DNA of 64,000 nt, taken from positions 62,001 through 126,000 of the forward strand of contig NZ_CANLCI010000010.1 of NCBI RefSeq assembly GCF_947489035.1, given 5' to 3'. Of the stretch, positions 16,652 to 25,468 are shown in pieces (position 1 is the first letter of the stretch; each line of letters starts with the position of its first letter). Source of the stretch: an uncultured Ferrimonas sp. GTDB lineage: Bacteria > Pseudomonadota > Gammaproteobacteria > Enterobacterales > Shewanellaceae. The notes beneath the pieces were generated by a model, which saw nothing but the letters and a program-made list of their open reading frames with translations, had not been told where the DNA came from and made no database searches. The translations under genes were made by a program, and so were the position numbers.

Positions 16652-16670
16652 GAAAATGAGAATAAATGCT
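16652..16670. promoter_or_regulatory. Fur-box-like site
   Basis: GAAAATGAGAATAAATGCT agrees with the 19-base Fur consensus (GATAATGATAATCATTATC) at 13 positions, including 10 of the first 12. It lies 12 bases upstream of the candidate exbB -35 box. Iron control of a TonB system is common; the match is moderate. Confidence 0.42.
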
Positions 16671-16894
16671 ATTTGTGTTACCGATGTCATTGTTTTAGCA
16701 TTTCGCGCCATCTTGCTTAACATCGCAGTGGTAAGGTCTGACCAGATTACGGCCAGCGTGCAGTGCGGCTTCAGCCCCTTAATCAGGCACAACCTAAGTT
16801 AGCGGCAAGGGCATTGTGGTGGGCTGGCGGCGAGTTAGGCCAAGAGTTGCGCGAACGCACAGATCGGCTTCATTAATTATAAACGGTTGAAAAA

Positions 16895-18994
16895 ATGAAC
16901 ATTTCTAACAAAAAACTGATCCCAACAATGATCGGCGGCCTATTTGCCCTAACCGGTTGTGGTGGCAGCAGCGGCGGCAGCAGCGAGCCAACCGAACCAA
17001 CATTGCCAACCAACGTCACCATTACCGCCATTGATGGCTACCTCAGCGGCGCCGATCTGTACCTGTTAAACGATGGCCAGTGCAGCAGCGACAACGCCAA
17101 GCTGGGGACAACGGATGCGAACGGCCAGCTTGACGTGAAGCGGGTTGATGTGGCCAACGGCTACTGCTTAATCACCACCGCCGCAACCCGCGATGGCGAT
17201 GCGCCTAACGCGCAGCTGGCCAGCACCCACATGCTGTACGCCCCAGCGCCAGAACTGCTGGGCATGGGCGAAGCCAGCGAACTGGTGATCTCCCCGTACA
17301 GCGATTACCTGTATGCCGCCAGCCAAGGCAGCGACGATAAACAAACCGCCATCGACGCCGCCATCAGCGAGCTGACCCGCGAACTGGATGTGGAACAAGC
17401 CGATCTGCTCGGCGACTTCATCAAAGCGGACAACCACGCCCTGCACGATGTGGCACAGGTGCTGTTTGACTTAGACACCACCGACGCTGAACTGAGCGCG
17501 ATCGCCACTCTCAACGTGGTGAAAGAGCTGGCACCCAAAGTGGCGGCGGATCTCACCGATACCGAAATCGCCCAGTTGGTGTCGCTGTTTGATGGCCACA
17601 GAGCCAAGCTGGACAGCGCCGATTACGACGACAGCCTGATTGACGTTGACGACACCACCTTGCTGGATGCGATGCCGACGGTGAGCGCCGATGCGGTGGC
17701 ACTAAAAACCACTGTTGATGAAGCCATTGTCGCCGCTGCCGAGCTCTACAGCGATGAAAGCGGCTTGGTGTTAACGGATCTTGCCTTAACCGACATTAGC
17801 GCCACCGCCGGTAAACTGGTGTTGGTACGTAAAGACGCCGCTGGCAACGCCACCATCTTGGGCACCGCCTCCGTTGCTGAGGCCGCCGAAACCGACAGCG
17901 CCACCTTTGCCAACGGGATCTTTACCCCCAACACCGCACCGATGTTTGGCTTAGCCGGCGATTACCGTTTCGAGCTGTACGCGGAAAACAGCATCGACGG
18001 CAACCGCTATCGCTCAGCCAGCGTGGTGTTTGATGTGTCGATCAGCAAAGCACAATTGCCCAACGAAGCGCCGGTGTTTGCGGGTATGGACAGCGCCATT
18101 GCCCAAACGCTGCTGACTCGGTTGCAGGACAAAGCGCAAGATCAATTTAGTACCTTTAACCCAGCCGATTATGGCCTTGATGGATCCGCAGAGCTGAGCC
18201 TCACCAACGTTGACATTGCGGTGGACGAGTTTGCCCAGCTGTTTACCGATGCCGATGAGGCACAAACCATCAGCTACGCCGCCAAAGCGTTAACCGAAGG
18301 CTTTGAAGATGCGCCTGAAATTGACGATTTCATGGTGCAATTTGGTTTTGGTTACTCCTTTAACGCCAAGGTGTTGTACCCGCAAAGCGGAACCGCCACC
18401 TATGACGTTGCCATCTTTGCCACCGACGTCTTGGGCGCCCAATCGGTTGAATCCTTTGAATTCACCATCCACGTCAGCAATGACGACGGCAGCTTAAGCG
18501 CCGACGTCACCCTTCGCGACGGCGACAGCATCGATCCGGGCACCGATCCAATTTACGGCGATGCCTTTAACGGCGCCATGGTCAAACCCTCGTTCCTAAC
18601 CACCTTGGCCGAGGCTGCTGCAGTGCACTTAAACGGCACCGAGCCAGAAGTCGATCCTGCCATGTCGCAAGTGCTGGCGGTGTACAGCTACCAGTGTGCT
18701 GACAACAACGAGTGCAAGCAGGGCGATGGCAAATTGGCGGCATACGCTTTATCCGACAACCCGTTGCTGCAGCTGGTTGACGAGAAAATCGCCGCCATTG
18801 ACGGCGCCCAAGTGACCGAAACCACCATCATTACCCTAACGGCCACCGTGGACGGCGAAGCCATTCGCATCTACACCGTCGACAACAACCGTGGCGATGT
18901 AACCGTGCCGGACGTGGCTGAATATGGTGAGGTTATCGAGCTGAGCGTGAGCCCAAGCGCCAACGGCGTTAGCGTGACCGCTGCGGTTAAGTAA
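16895..18994 (+). CDS. Large lipoprotein of unknown function
   Basis: A 699-residue lipoprotein: signal peptide with lipobox LTGC (Cys22) followed by a Gly/Ser-rich tether (GGSSGGSSEPTEP). After it comes an Ig/carboxypeptidase-regulatory-like module (VTITAIDGYLSGADLYLLNDGQC) with the wording of secreted cell-surface proteins. The rest is acidic and repetitive in style (many Asp, Ala, Thr), with probable cadherin- or Ig-like beta-sandwiches near residues 395-560. Two Cys pairs (for example YQCADNNECKQG) may be disulfides. I do not recognise a named family. Its position, divergent from the receptor operon and ahead of the M16 protease, suggests a surface or periplasmic partner of the import system. 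It ends with a strong terminator. Confidence 0.75.
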   Translation: MNISNKKLIPTMIGGLFALTGCGGSSGGSSEPTEPTLPTNVTITAIDGYLSGADLYLLNDGQCSSDNAKLGTTDANGQLDVKRVDVANGYCLITTAATRDGDAPNAQLASTHMLYAPAPELLGMGEASELVISPYSDYLYAASQGSDDKQTAIDAAISELTRELDVEQADLLGDFIKADNHALHDVAQVLFDLDTTDAELSAIATLNVVKELAPKVAADLTDTEIAQLVSLFDGHRAKLDSADYDDSLIDVDDTTLLDAMPTVSADAVALKTTVDEAIVAAAELYSDESGLVLTDLALTDISATAGKLVLVRKDAAGNATILGTASVAEAAETDSATFANGIFTPNTAPMFGLAGDYRFELYAENSIDGNRYRSASVVFDVSISKAQLPNEAPVFAGMDSAIAQTLLTRLQDKAQDQFSTFNPADYGLDGSAELSLTNVDIAVDEFAQLFTDADEAQTISYAAKALTEGFEDAPEIDDFMVQFGFGYSFNAKVLYPQSGTATYDVAIFATDVLGAQSVESFEFTIHVSNDDGSLSADVTLRDGDSIDPGTDPIYGDAFNGAMVKPSFLTTLAEAAAVHLNGTEPEVDPAMSQVLAVYSYQCADNNECKQGDGKLAAYALSDNPLLQLVDEKIAAIDGAQVTETTIITLTATVDGEAIRIYTVDNNRGDVTVPDVAEYGEVIELSVSPSANGVSVTAAVK

Positions 18995-19012
18995 ACAAAA
19001 AATATGACCACC

Positions 19013-19046
19013 AAGGGATCGGTGCCAACGCACGGATCCCTTTTTT
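19013..19046 (+). terminator. Intrinsic terminator after the lipoprotein gene
   Basis: Two stacked stems, AAGGGATC/GATCCCTT and GTGC/GCAC, separated by one G-G mismatch, with a four-base loop and six T residues. It isolates the lipoprotein gene from the protease gene. Confidence 0.88.
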
Positions 19047-19193
19047 GTCGCCGCTGGCGGCAATACCGATGAGCAATGTTTCGGCAGCCAAGGACAGCTA
19101 ACCGAAAACAAGCGGCACGCCTTTTGGCAGCTTGGCCGCACCGCAAATCAGTGTGCGTTAGCTGCGCCACCGATTAAGAAAAGAAGTATTACG

Positions 19194-22028
19194 ATGAAAA
19201 AATTACCCCTTGCTTTGGTTGTTAGCTCGCTGCTTATTGGCGGCTGTCACCTCACTACCGATCCCGCCGACCGCACTGTGGCCAGCGGCGCCGACAGCAA
19301 CACCGCTGTGGTTGCCGCTACGCCTCTGCCGCTGCGCACCGATTTAACCCAAGGCACGCTGGCCAACGGCATGCGCTACCTCATTCTGCCCAACCAACAA
19401 CCGGAACAACGGGTGTCGATGCAGCTTATCGTCCACGCGGGTTCCCTCGATGAAGCCGACGATCAGCGCGGCATCGCCCACCTGGTGGAGCACATGGCCT
19501 TTAACGGCACCAAAAAGTACCCCGCCAACGGCATCATTGAACGCCAAGAAGCGATGGGGATGGTGTTTGGTCGCGACGTTAACGCCATGACCGAATACGC
19601 CACCACCTCGTACTACCTGCACCTGCCCGACAACCAAGCGGCCACCGTTGACGAAGCCTTCACCATGCTGTCGCAGCAAGCGGTGGCGGTGGTGTTTGAA
19701 CAGGCCGAGCTGGAAAAAGAGCGCCCGGTGGTGGAAGAGGAGTGGCGCCGTGGCCGCAACATGATGGCGCGCTTAAGTGCCGCCTCGCGCATTTTGATGC
19801 TGGAAGGCAGCCGCTTTGGCGAGCGCGATCCCATCGGCGACATGGATCTGGTGCGTAACATCGGTGCCGATCGCATCGAAGCGTTTTACGACGACTGGTA
19901 TCACCCCAACAACATGACCATGGTGGTGGTGGGCGACATCACCCCAGCGCAAATCGAAGCGCAGCTGAACAAACACTTTGCCCCGCTGCCCGCCAAGCCC
20001 CTGCCAGCGCGCCCAGATCTGACCGTGCCGCTGCCTAAGCCGATGAAGCTGGCGGCGATCACCGATCCCGAGATCACCACCGAAGTGATCTCGATTAACT
20101 TTCGCGGCGAATCGCCGCTGCCAGTTAGCCATGGCCAGCTGCGGGATGAACTGCTGAACAGCCTGACCTTCTCGATGCTGGACACCCGCCTAGCGGCGCA
20201 GTACGAAACCGAAACCGACAACGTCAGCCGCGTGATGGCCAGCGCCATGCCGATCGCCACCGGCTACAACAACGATCGCTTAATGGCGATCATGAAAACC
20301 GAAAACTACCGCGACATCTTGCAAGAGTTGTTTGGTGAAGCCAGCCGCTACGCCAAGCACGGCTTCAGCCAGCGTGATTTAACGGTGGCCAAGAAAGAGA
20401 TCGCCCGCCGTTACCGGCAGATGGCCGACAGCCTGAAGGCGGGCAAGAACCGCCACCGGATGATGGCGCTGTTTAACCAAATTCGGATGGGCAAGCCGCT
20501 GGTGGCGATGACCGATCTGAATCAGGCGGTCAATCAGCAGCTGGATAACATCACTCTGGCCGACATTAACGCCCACTTTAACCAGGTGCTAAGCCAGCGC
20601 GGGCCGATGGTGGTGGCGCAGATCAACAGCGCCAACCAAGCCAAGCTGCCAAGCGAAGCGGAAGTGGCGCAGCTGTGGCAACAGGCGCTGGCCAACCCAC
20701 CGGCGGCCATAGTGCAGCAAGCAGTGCCAGCGAGCTTATTTGCCACCGTGCCCGCCAAAGCGGCGGTGGCCGATCATCAAATCAATGGCGACGTGCACAA
20801 ATGGACCCTCGCTAACGGTGCCCAGATCTGGTTCCACCCCAGCGACGACAGCGCCAACTCGCTGCAGCTGCGTTGGCAAAGCTACGGCGGCACCGAAAGC
20901 CTGCCGGCAGAGCTGCGCCGCGCCGCCTCCATGGCCACCCGTAACCTTGGCCAGTTTGGTTACGGCGGCTTTGATCGGGACGTGCTTAATGCGCTGAACG
21001 CCGACGCCAACATCATCATCGCTCCCTTTGTGGATCAAAACCGCCACGGCGTGTTTGGCAGCACCGATGCCGAAGCGCTGGAAGTGTGGCTGCAAAACCT
21101 CAACCTGATGCTAACTGCGCCGCAAACCAACGCCGCCATCTGGCAGGCCAAGCAAGATTTTATGGCGCGCAGCATCGAACGTCGTCAAGACAACCCCAAC
21201 ACCAAATTCAACCGCGCGGTCGATAGCATTCGCTACGCCAACAACCCGTCGTTGTTGCCGCTGCAAGCGGACGAAGTGCGCGGGATCCAGATCGAGCAGA
21301 TCGCCGCCGCCTACGACCGCTTGTTTGGCAGCGCGCAAGGGCACCAGTTAGTGGTTGTCGGCAACGCCTCACCAGACAAGGTGATCGATTTAGCCGCCCG
21401 CTATTTGGGCCATCTGCCTGCCGGCGAGGTTGGCAAAGCACTGCCGCTGCCTAAACTGGTTCAGGGTGAACACAAGGTGCGCGTGGTGGGCGGGGAAGAG
21501 CCGCAAGGGGTAACCAGCGTGCTGTTTAACGCCGATTACGCCTACAGCCGCGAAGCGGAATACCGCGCTTACCTGCTAACGCGCATTATCTCGGTACGGA
21601 TGCGGGAAAAACTGCGCGAAGAAGCGGGCGGGGTCTACACCACCAGCTTTGGCATCAAGCTGGATCGCCACCGCGACCAAGCCTTTGGCATGGTCAGCTA
21701 CTCGCACCAGCCAGAGCGTGCCGATGAGTTAAAGCAGATGGCGCTGGCGATCATGGCCGATGTGGCCAGCAACGGCGTCACCGACGCTGAGCTGGATACA
21801 GTCAAAGCGCAGCTGCTGACCGGCTTAAAGCCAGAAGCCATTAGCGATCGCGACCGTTACCGCTGGTTAACCGAACAAGCCCGCGATAACCAGTTCCGCG
21901 ATCTGCCCGGCAGCTACATCGCCTGGCTCGAGCAGGTGCGCGCCGCCGAGCTGCAACCGATGGCCAGCACCATCTTGGCCTCCGGCAACCAAATTGACGC
22001 GCTGCTGTTACCAGCACCGAAAGCGTAA
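19194..22028 (+). CDS. pqqL: M16-family zinc metalloprotease, PqqL/FusC-like lipoprotein
   Basis: A 944-residue protease with two M16 halves, the length of E. coli PqqL. A signal peptide with lipobox IGGC (Cys18) suggests anchoring to a membrane on the periplasmic side. The inverted zinc motif HLVEH (His96, Glu99, His100) is intact, and the third Glu is in VVEEEWRRGR near residues 181-183. The second half (from about 520) lacks the motif, as usual. PqqL and Pectobacterium FusC cleave proteins imported through TonB-dependent receptors, such as ferredoxin, to release iron. The neighbours here (ExbBD, TonB, a receptor, a YddA-type ABC protein) repeat that arrangement. An insertion element separates it from the ABC gene. 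Confidence 0.88.
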   Translation: MKKLPLALVVSSLLIGGCHLTTDPADRTVASGADSNTAVVAATPLPLRTDLTQGTLANGMRYLILPNQQPEQRVSMQLIVHAGSLDEADDQRGIAHLVEHMAFNGTKKYPANGIIERQEAMGMVFGRDVNAMTEYATTSYYLHLPDNQAATVDEAFTMLSQQAVAVVFEQAELEKERPVVEEEWRRGRNMMARLSAASRILMLEGSRFGERDPIGDMDLVRNIGADRIEAFYDDWYHPNNMTMVVVGDITPAQIEAQLNKHFAPLPAKPLPARPDLTVPLPKPMKLAAITDPEITTEVISINFRGESPLPVSHGQLRDELLNSLTFSMLDTRLAAQYETETDNVSRVMASAMPIATGYNNDRLMAIMKTENYRDILQELFGEASRYAKHGFSQRDLTVAKKEIARRYRQMADSLKAGKNRHRMMALFNQIRMGKPLVAMTDLNQAVNQQLDNITLADINAHFNQVLSQRGPMVVAQINSANQAKLPSEAEVAQLWQQALANPPAAIVQQAVPASLFATVPAKAAVADHQINGDVHKWTLANGAQIWFHPSDDSANSLQLRWQSYGGTESLPAELRRAASMATRNLGQFGYGGFDRDVLNALNADANIIIAPFVDQNRHGVFGSTDAEALEVWLQNLNLMLTAPQTNAAIWQAKQDFMARSIERRQDNPNTKFNRAVDSIRYANNPSLLPLQADEVRGIQIEQIAAAYDRLFGSAQGHQLVVVGNASPDKVIDLAARYLGHLPAGEVGKALPLPKLVQGEHKVRVVGGEEPQGVTSVLFNADYAYSREAEYRAYLLTRIISVRMREKLREEAGGVYTTSFGIKLDRHRDQAFGMVSYSHQPERADELKQMALAIMADVASNGVTDAELDTVKAQLLTGLKPEAISDRDRYRWLTEQARDNQFRDLPGSYIAWLEQVRAAELQPMASTILASGNQIDALLLPAPKA

Positions 22029-22033
22029 TTACT

Positions 22034-22324
22034 GGCTGTTTACCAAATAACTGTTGAATCGCTTTGGCATAAGCAGCACTGAGCATCGTTGTTGCTGTGG
22101 ATCAGGCAACCAGCGATGCTGCTTATGCTCTTTTGCCGCATTGGAGGTGCCCAGCGTAGCGTTTTGGGCACCGACCTAAGGCAAAGGGGATTCCAAAGGG
22201 GATTTATCCCCTTTGGGTGCCGTCGCCACCGCGACATAACCACTTGAAAGCAAAGTTGCGACATCGCACCGCAGGTGCAAATGCCTTCATCACAGCAACG
22301 CCAACAGTTAACCAAGACACAGCT
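22034..22324. mobile_element. Non-autonomous insertion element (MITE-like), copy 1
   Basis: A 291-base element without a coding frame. The left end (GGCTGTTTACC...AACTGTTG, 22034-22056) and the inverted right end (22302-22324) match at 15 of 23 bases. The flanks TAATTACT (22026-22033) and TAATTATT (22325-22332) form an 8-base target duplication with one difference. Its internal segment 22217-22252 is nearly identical (34 of 36) to 36861-36896 in copy 2. It overlaps neither neighbouring gene. Confidence 0.82.
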
Positions 22325-22339
22325 TAATTATTCCCTACC

Positions 22340-22374
22340 AAGGAGGCCCCAGCACCGCTGGGGCATCAATCATG
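22340..22374 (+). promoter_or_regulatory. Ribosome-binding site joined to the yddA start through a hairpin
   Basis: AAGGAG (22340-22345) is followed at once by a perfect hairpin, GCCCCAGC (22346-22353), loop ACC, GCTGGGGC (22357-22364), and then ATCAATC and the ATG at 22372. In linear RNA the spacing is 26 bases, too far; with the hairpin folded it is 7. No other Shine-Dalgarno sequence is present. Confidence 0.6.
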
Positions 22375-24042
22375 CAGTTATTACGACAATTCTGGCGTTT
22401 GGCCGGACCCTACTGGTGCGATCGCCAAAACTGGTTCTCTTGGGTGCTGCTTGGCACTTCGATTGCTGCCAGCATGACCATGGTGGAGATCACCGTGTGG
22501 CTGAACGAATGGAATCGCGAATTTTACGACGCCTTGGCAGAGCTTAAGGTGGACTTGATCTACCCACTGCTGTTTGAGTTTTGCGGCTTAGTGGCGGTGA
22601 TTGTGTTGTTGGTGGTGTACGCCGATTGGCTGGCGCAGCTGGTGCAGATCCGCTGGCGTAAATGGATCACCGAGCACCTGCTTGGCCGCTGGTTCGACAA
22701 CGGCAACTACTACCGCATGACGCTGGGTAATGAACCGGACAACCCGGATCAGCGGATCGCCGAAGACGCTCGCTTGCTGGCCACCGACAGCGTCGAGCTG
22801 TTTGTTGGTTTTATCAAATCCGCGGCGGTGCTGATCGCCTTTGCCTCGGTGCTGTGGGAGCTCTCTGGCAACATCGCTATTCCGTGGGATGGGGAGCAAA
22901 TCCACATCGCCGGTTACCTGTTTTGGGTGGCGCTGATTTACGCCATTGTTGGCACCGGCATTACCCAGCTGTTTGGTCATCGCTTGCACGGTTTGAACTT
23001 CGAGCAGCAGCGCAAAGAAGCCAACTTCCGCGCCAGTTTATTGCGAAAACGCGACAGCGCCGAGCAGATCGCCCTGTTAAAAGGCGAGCGCAACGAACGA
23101 GCTCAGTTGAACAGCAGCTTTGCCGACATCGTCAGCAACTGGCGTGCCTTGATGAACCGCCGGAAAAATCTGGGCTTGGTGGTACACACCTACCACGACA
23201 CCGCCAAAATGGTGCCGCTGTTTGCTGGCATTCCAGCAATGATGGCCGAGATCATCACCTTAGGTGGCTTGTTCCAAGTGCGGATGGCCTTTATGAAGGT
23301 GTACGCCGGATTCAGCTGGTTTGTGCACAGCTACGATGATCTAACCCGATGGTCTGCCACGGTGGCGCGTTTGGGCCAGTTTTTGGATGAGATGGATAAG
23401 CAGGCGCCGCTGCCAACGCCGGCGCAGGGGGACAAGCTTAACTGTCAGCAGTTGGATCTGTTCACCCCAGCGGGGCAACCGCTGCTAAGCAACGTCGACT
23501 TAACCTTGCCGCCGCAGTCGCAGCTGTTGCTGTCCGGTGTCAGCGGCTTGGGTAAATCCACCTTGCTGCGCGCCTTTGCCGGGATCTGGCCGTTCTACCA
23601 AGGGGAGCTGCAGCTTGGTCATGGCCAAGTGATGTTGATGCCGCAAAAGCCGTACTTACCAACCGGCAGTTTGCGCCAGTGCATCAGTTACCCCAGCGAG
23701 CAGTGCTACCCCGACTCCGATTGCCGCGCCGCCTTGGCAGCGGTTGGCCTAAGCCACCTCAGCATCGATCTGGATTACCAATGCGAATGGCAACAACGCC
23801 TTTCCGGCGGTGAGCAGCAGCGGCTCAGTTTGGTGCGCGCCATCTTGGCCCAGCCGGATACCTTGATCTTGGATGAAGCCACCAGCAGCGTCGATGAAGC
23901 CGGAGCCAGTGTGTTGATGCAAACCCTGCGCCAGCAACTGCCCGAGGCCAGCATCTTGATGGTGTCGCATCAGCGCAGCTTAGTGTCGCAGTTCGATAAC
24001 GAAGTGGATTTAGGCCGCTTTTCCTCGGCACAACCGGCGTAA
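22372..24042 (+). CDS. yddA: YddA/SbmA-type ABC transporter, permease fused to ATPase
   Basis: A 556-residue half-transporter of the SbmA/BacA-like ABC family (YddA in E. coli). The N-terminal 330 residues hold about six membrane segments with the family blocks WRKWITEHLLGRWFDNGNYY, DNPDQRIAEDARLL and RKEANFRASLLRKRDSAEQIALL. The ATPase domain has Walker A (GVSGLGKST, near 388-396), signature LSGGEQQRL (near 477-485) and Walker B ILDEATSSVD. SbmA-type proteins move peptides and peptide antibiotics; YddA lies in an operon with the yddB receptor gene and pqqL in E. coli, and FusD is the ABC member of the Fus system. It may export digestion products or import them; direction is not visible. It ends with a clear terminator. 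Confidence 0.88.
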   Translation: MQLLRQFWRLAGPYWCDRQNWFSWVLLGTSIAASMTMVEITVWLNEWNREFYDALAELKVDLIYPLLFEFCGLVAVIVLLVVYADWLAQLVQIRWRKWITEHLLGRWFDNGNYYRMTLGNEPDNPDQRIAEDARLLATDSVELFVGFIKSAAVLIAFASVLWELSGNIAIPWDGEQIHIAGYLFWVALIYAIVGTGITQLFGHRLHGLNFEQQRKEANFRASLLRKRDSAEQIALLKGERNERAQLNSSFADIVSNWRALMNRRKNLGLVVHTYHDTAKMVPLFAGIPAMMAEIITLGGLFQVRMAFMKVYAGFSWFVHSYDDLTRWSATVARLGQFLDEMDKQAPLPTPAQGDKLNCQQLDLFTPAGQPLLSNVDLTLPPQSQLLLSGVSGLGKSTLLRAFAGIWPFYQGELQLGHGQVMLMPQKPYLPTGSLRQCISYPSEQCYPDSDCRAALAAVGLSHLSIDLDYQCEWQQRLSGGEQQRLSLVRAILAQPDTLILDEATSSVDEAGASVLMQTLRQQLPEASILMVSHQRSLVSQFDNEVDLGRFSSAQPA

Positions 24043-24079
24043 CGTCGGCAACGCCAAGCCGGTGAAAACCGAGCCTGTG

Positions 24080-24110
24080 AAAACCGAGTCCGCCGTGGCT
24101 CGGTTTTTTT
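24080..24110 (+). terminator. Intrinsic terminator after yddA
   Basis: AAAACCGAG (24080-24088) pairs with CTCGGTTTT (24099-24107), followed by further T residues. It is 38 bases past the stop codon. Confidence 0.82.
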
Positions 24111-24258
24111 ATGCCGTTAACTTGGCCACCAAGATGGGCGGCACTAACAGCCAACAGCGAACAGCGAACAGCTATGCTTACCCCGTTGATCCAATTAACT
24201 GAAAGCCAGTTAATAAACGCTATTTACAAAAAACCGTTAACAAAAACATGAGGTGACC

Positions 24259-24504
24259 ATGCTAGGCGAAGAGCACTCTTTGGCGAACGATTTTCCTGAG
24301 TTAAAGCAAACCATTGCCCAGTTGCTGGCAACCGACATGGACTTCTTGGCGCAGAACAAGAAATACACCGCCATGGATAAAGAGATCCGCAAACTGGAAT
24401 TGGCCGGTGGCCCCATCGTTGACGAGGCGATGCAGCAGCTAAAACTGGATCGCGCCGAGATGAAAGACAAACTCTATCGACGCTTGCTGCAAGCGCAGCG
24501 GTAG
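24259..24504 (+). CDS. YdcH-type (DUF465) small protein
   Basis: An 81-residue all-helical protein of the YdcH/DUF465 group, of unknown function, common in proteobacteria. Visible marks: LANDFPELKQTIAQLLATD, an internal Lys/Glu heptad stretch (MDKEIRKLEL) and a C-terminal LKLDRAEMKDKLYRRLLQA typical of the group. The ATG at 24259 has GAGG five bases upstream; a GTG two codons earlier is less likely. It stands alone between yddA and a convergent LysR gene. Confidence 0.82.
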   Translation: MLGEEHSLANDFPELKQTIAQLLATDMDFLAQNKKYTAMDKEIRKLELAGGPIVDEAMQQLKLDRAEMKDKLYRRLLQAQR

Positions 24505-24565
24505 CGGTGGTGACACCGATGGGGTTCGTTTGGCTGTTTAGCCAAGAACACTTGTTGGCCGCGCC

Positions 24566-25468
24566 TTAATCTGAGTCTCGTTGCCAGTAGGGCGGCTCGC
24601 CTAGGTGGTCAATAAAGAAGTCGATAAAGGCGCGGATCTTTGGCGCCAACTGATGGGCGCTAGGGTACAGCGCCCACAAGGCGGTATCGGAATCCAGCGG
24701 GTGATCCGCCAACACCTGCACCAATTGGCCAGAGCGCAACTCCTGATAGACGCTCCAGGTGGCAGACAGGCCGATGCCGAAACCATCGCAGCAGGCCATT
24801 CGCACCGCGGTGCCGTTGTCACTGCGAAAGCCGCTGCTGGGCTTAATGCTGATAGCTCCTTCGCTGCCGTTAAAACGCCACTGCTCGATCCCCACCAAAC
24901 TTACGCACTGGTGCTGCAGCAGCTCCTGCGGAGTTTTCGGCTCGCCATGTGCTGCCAGATAGCTGGGGCTGGCGCATAAAATGCGCTGATCCGGCGCCAG
25001 CTTACGGGCGACGAGGCTGGAGTCTTTTAACGCCGAGTTGCGAATGGCGACATCAAATCCCCCCTCTATCAAATCCACCACGGTGTCGGTTAGGCGCAGA
25101 TCGATGTTCAGTTCGGGGTAGCGTTGGCAGAAGGTTTTCAATGCTGGCATCAGGTGCAAGGTGGCAAAGGACGCCGAGGCGGCGATGCGCAAGGTGCCTT
25201 TGGGTTGCTGACTGTCGGGGCTGATGGCAGCCCGAGCGGCATCAACCTGCGCCAGCACCTGCTCGGCGTGGGGCAAGAAGCTGTGCCCCTCTTCCGTCAG
25301 CGACACCTTGCGGGTGGTGCGATGCACTAAGCGCACCCCTAAATTGCGCTCCAGCTTAGTGATGTAGCTGCTGGAAACCGCCGGCGACAGGCCCAGCTCT
25401 TGCCCAGCGGCGCTGATGTTGTGGGTGTGTGCCAAGCGTACAAACAGCTGCAGGTGGTCGATGTTCAT
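24566..25468 (-). CDS. LysR-family regulator
   Basis: A 300-residue LysR-type regulator. HTH at residues 1-60 (LFVRLAHTHNISAAGQELGLSPAVSSSYITKLER), followed by the CrgA/DsdC-like substrate domain (LNIDLRLTDTVVDLIEGGFDVAIRNSALKDSSL). The ATG at 25468 gives the family N-terminus MNIDHLQLFVRLA; the frame is open further upstream but has no supported start. It is divergent from the SDR gene, with 109 bases between, and is its likely regulator. Confidence 0.9.
   Translation of the reverse strand: MNIDHLQLFVRLAHTHNISAAGQELGLSPAVSSSYITKLERNLGVRLVHRTTRKVSLTEEGHSFLPHAEQVLAQVDAARAAISPDSQQPKGTLRIAASASFATLHLMPALKTFCQRYPELNIDLRLTDTVVDLIEGGFDVAIRNSALKDSSLVARKLAPDQRILCASPSYLAAHGEPKTPQELLQHQCVSLVGIEQWRFNGSEGAISIKPSSGFRSDNGTAVRMACCDGFGIGLSATWSVYQELRSGQLVQVLADHPLDSDTALWALYPSAHQLAPKIRAFIDFFIDHLGEPPYWQRDSD

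Larger units (their letters stand above)
16490..16894. other. Divergent control region exbB / lipoprotein gene
   Basis: About 400 non-coding bases between two divergently transcribed transport units. It holds a minus-strand promoter candidate and a Fur-box-like sequence, listed separately. The part from about 16700 to 16890 shows no other clear signal. Confidence 0.6.

Noticed and set aside
22275-22547. A 90-codon frame spanning the end of the first MITE and the start of yddA
   Set aside because: Shifted frame of yddA with no family similarity.
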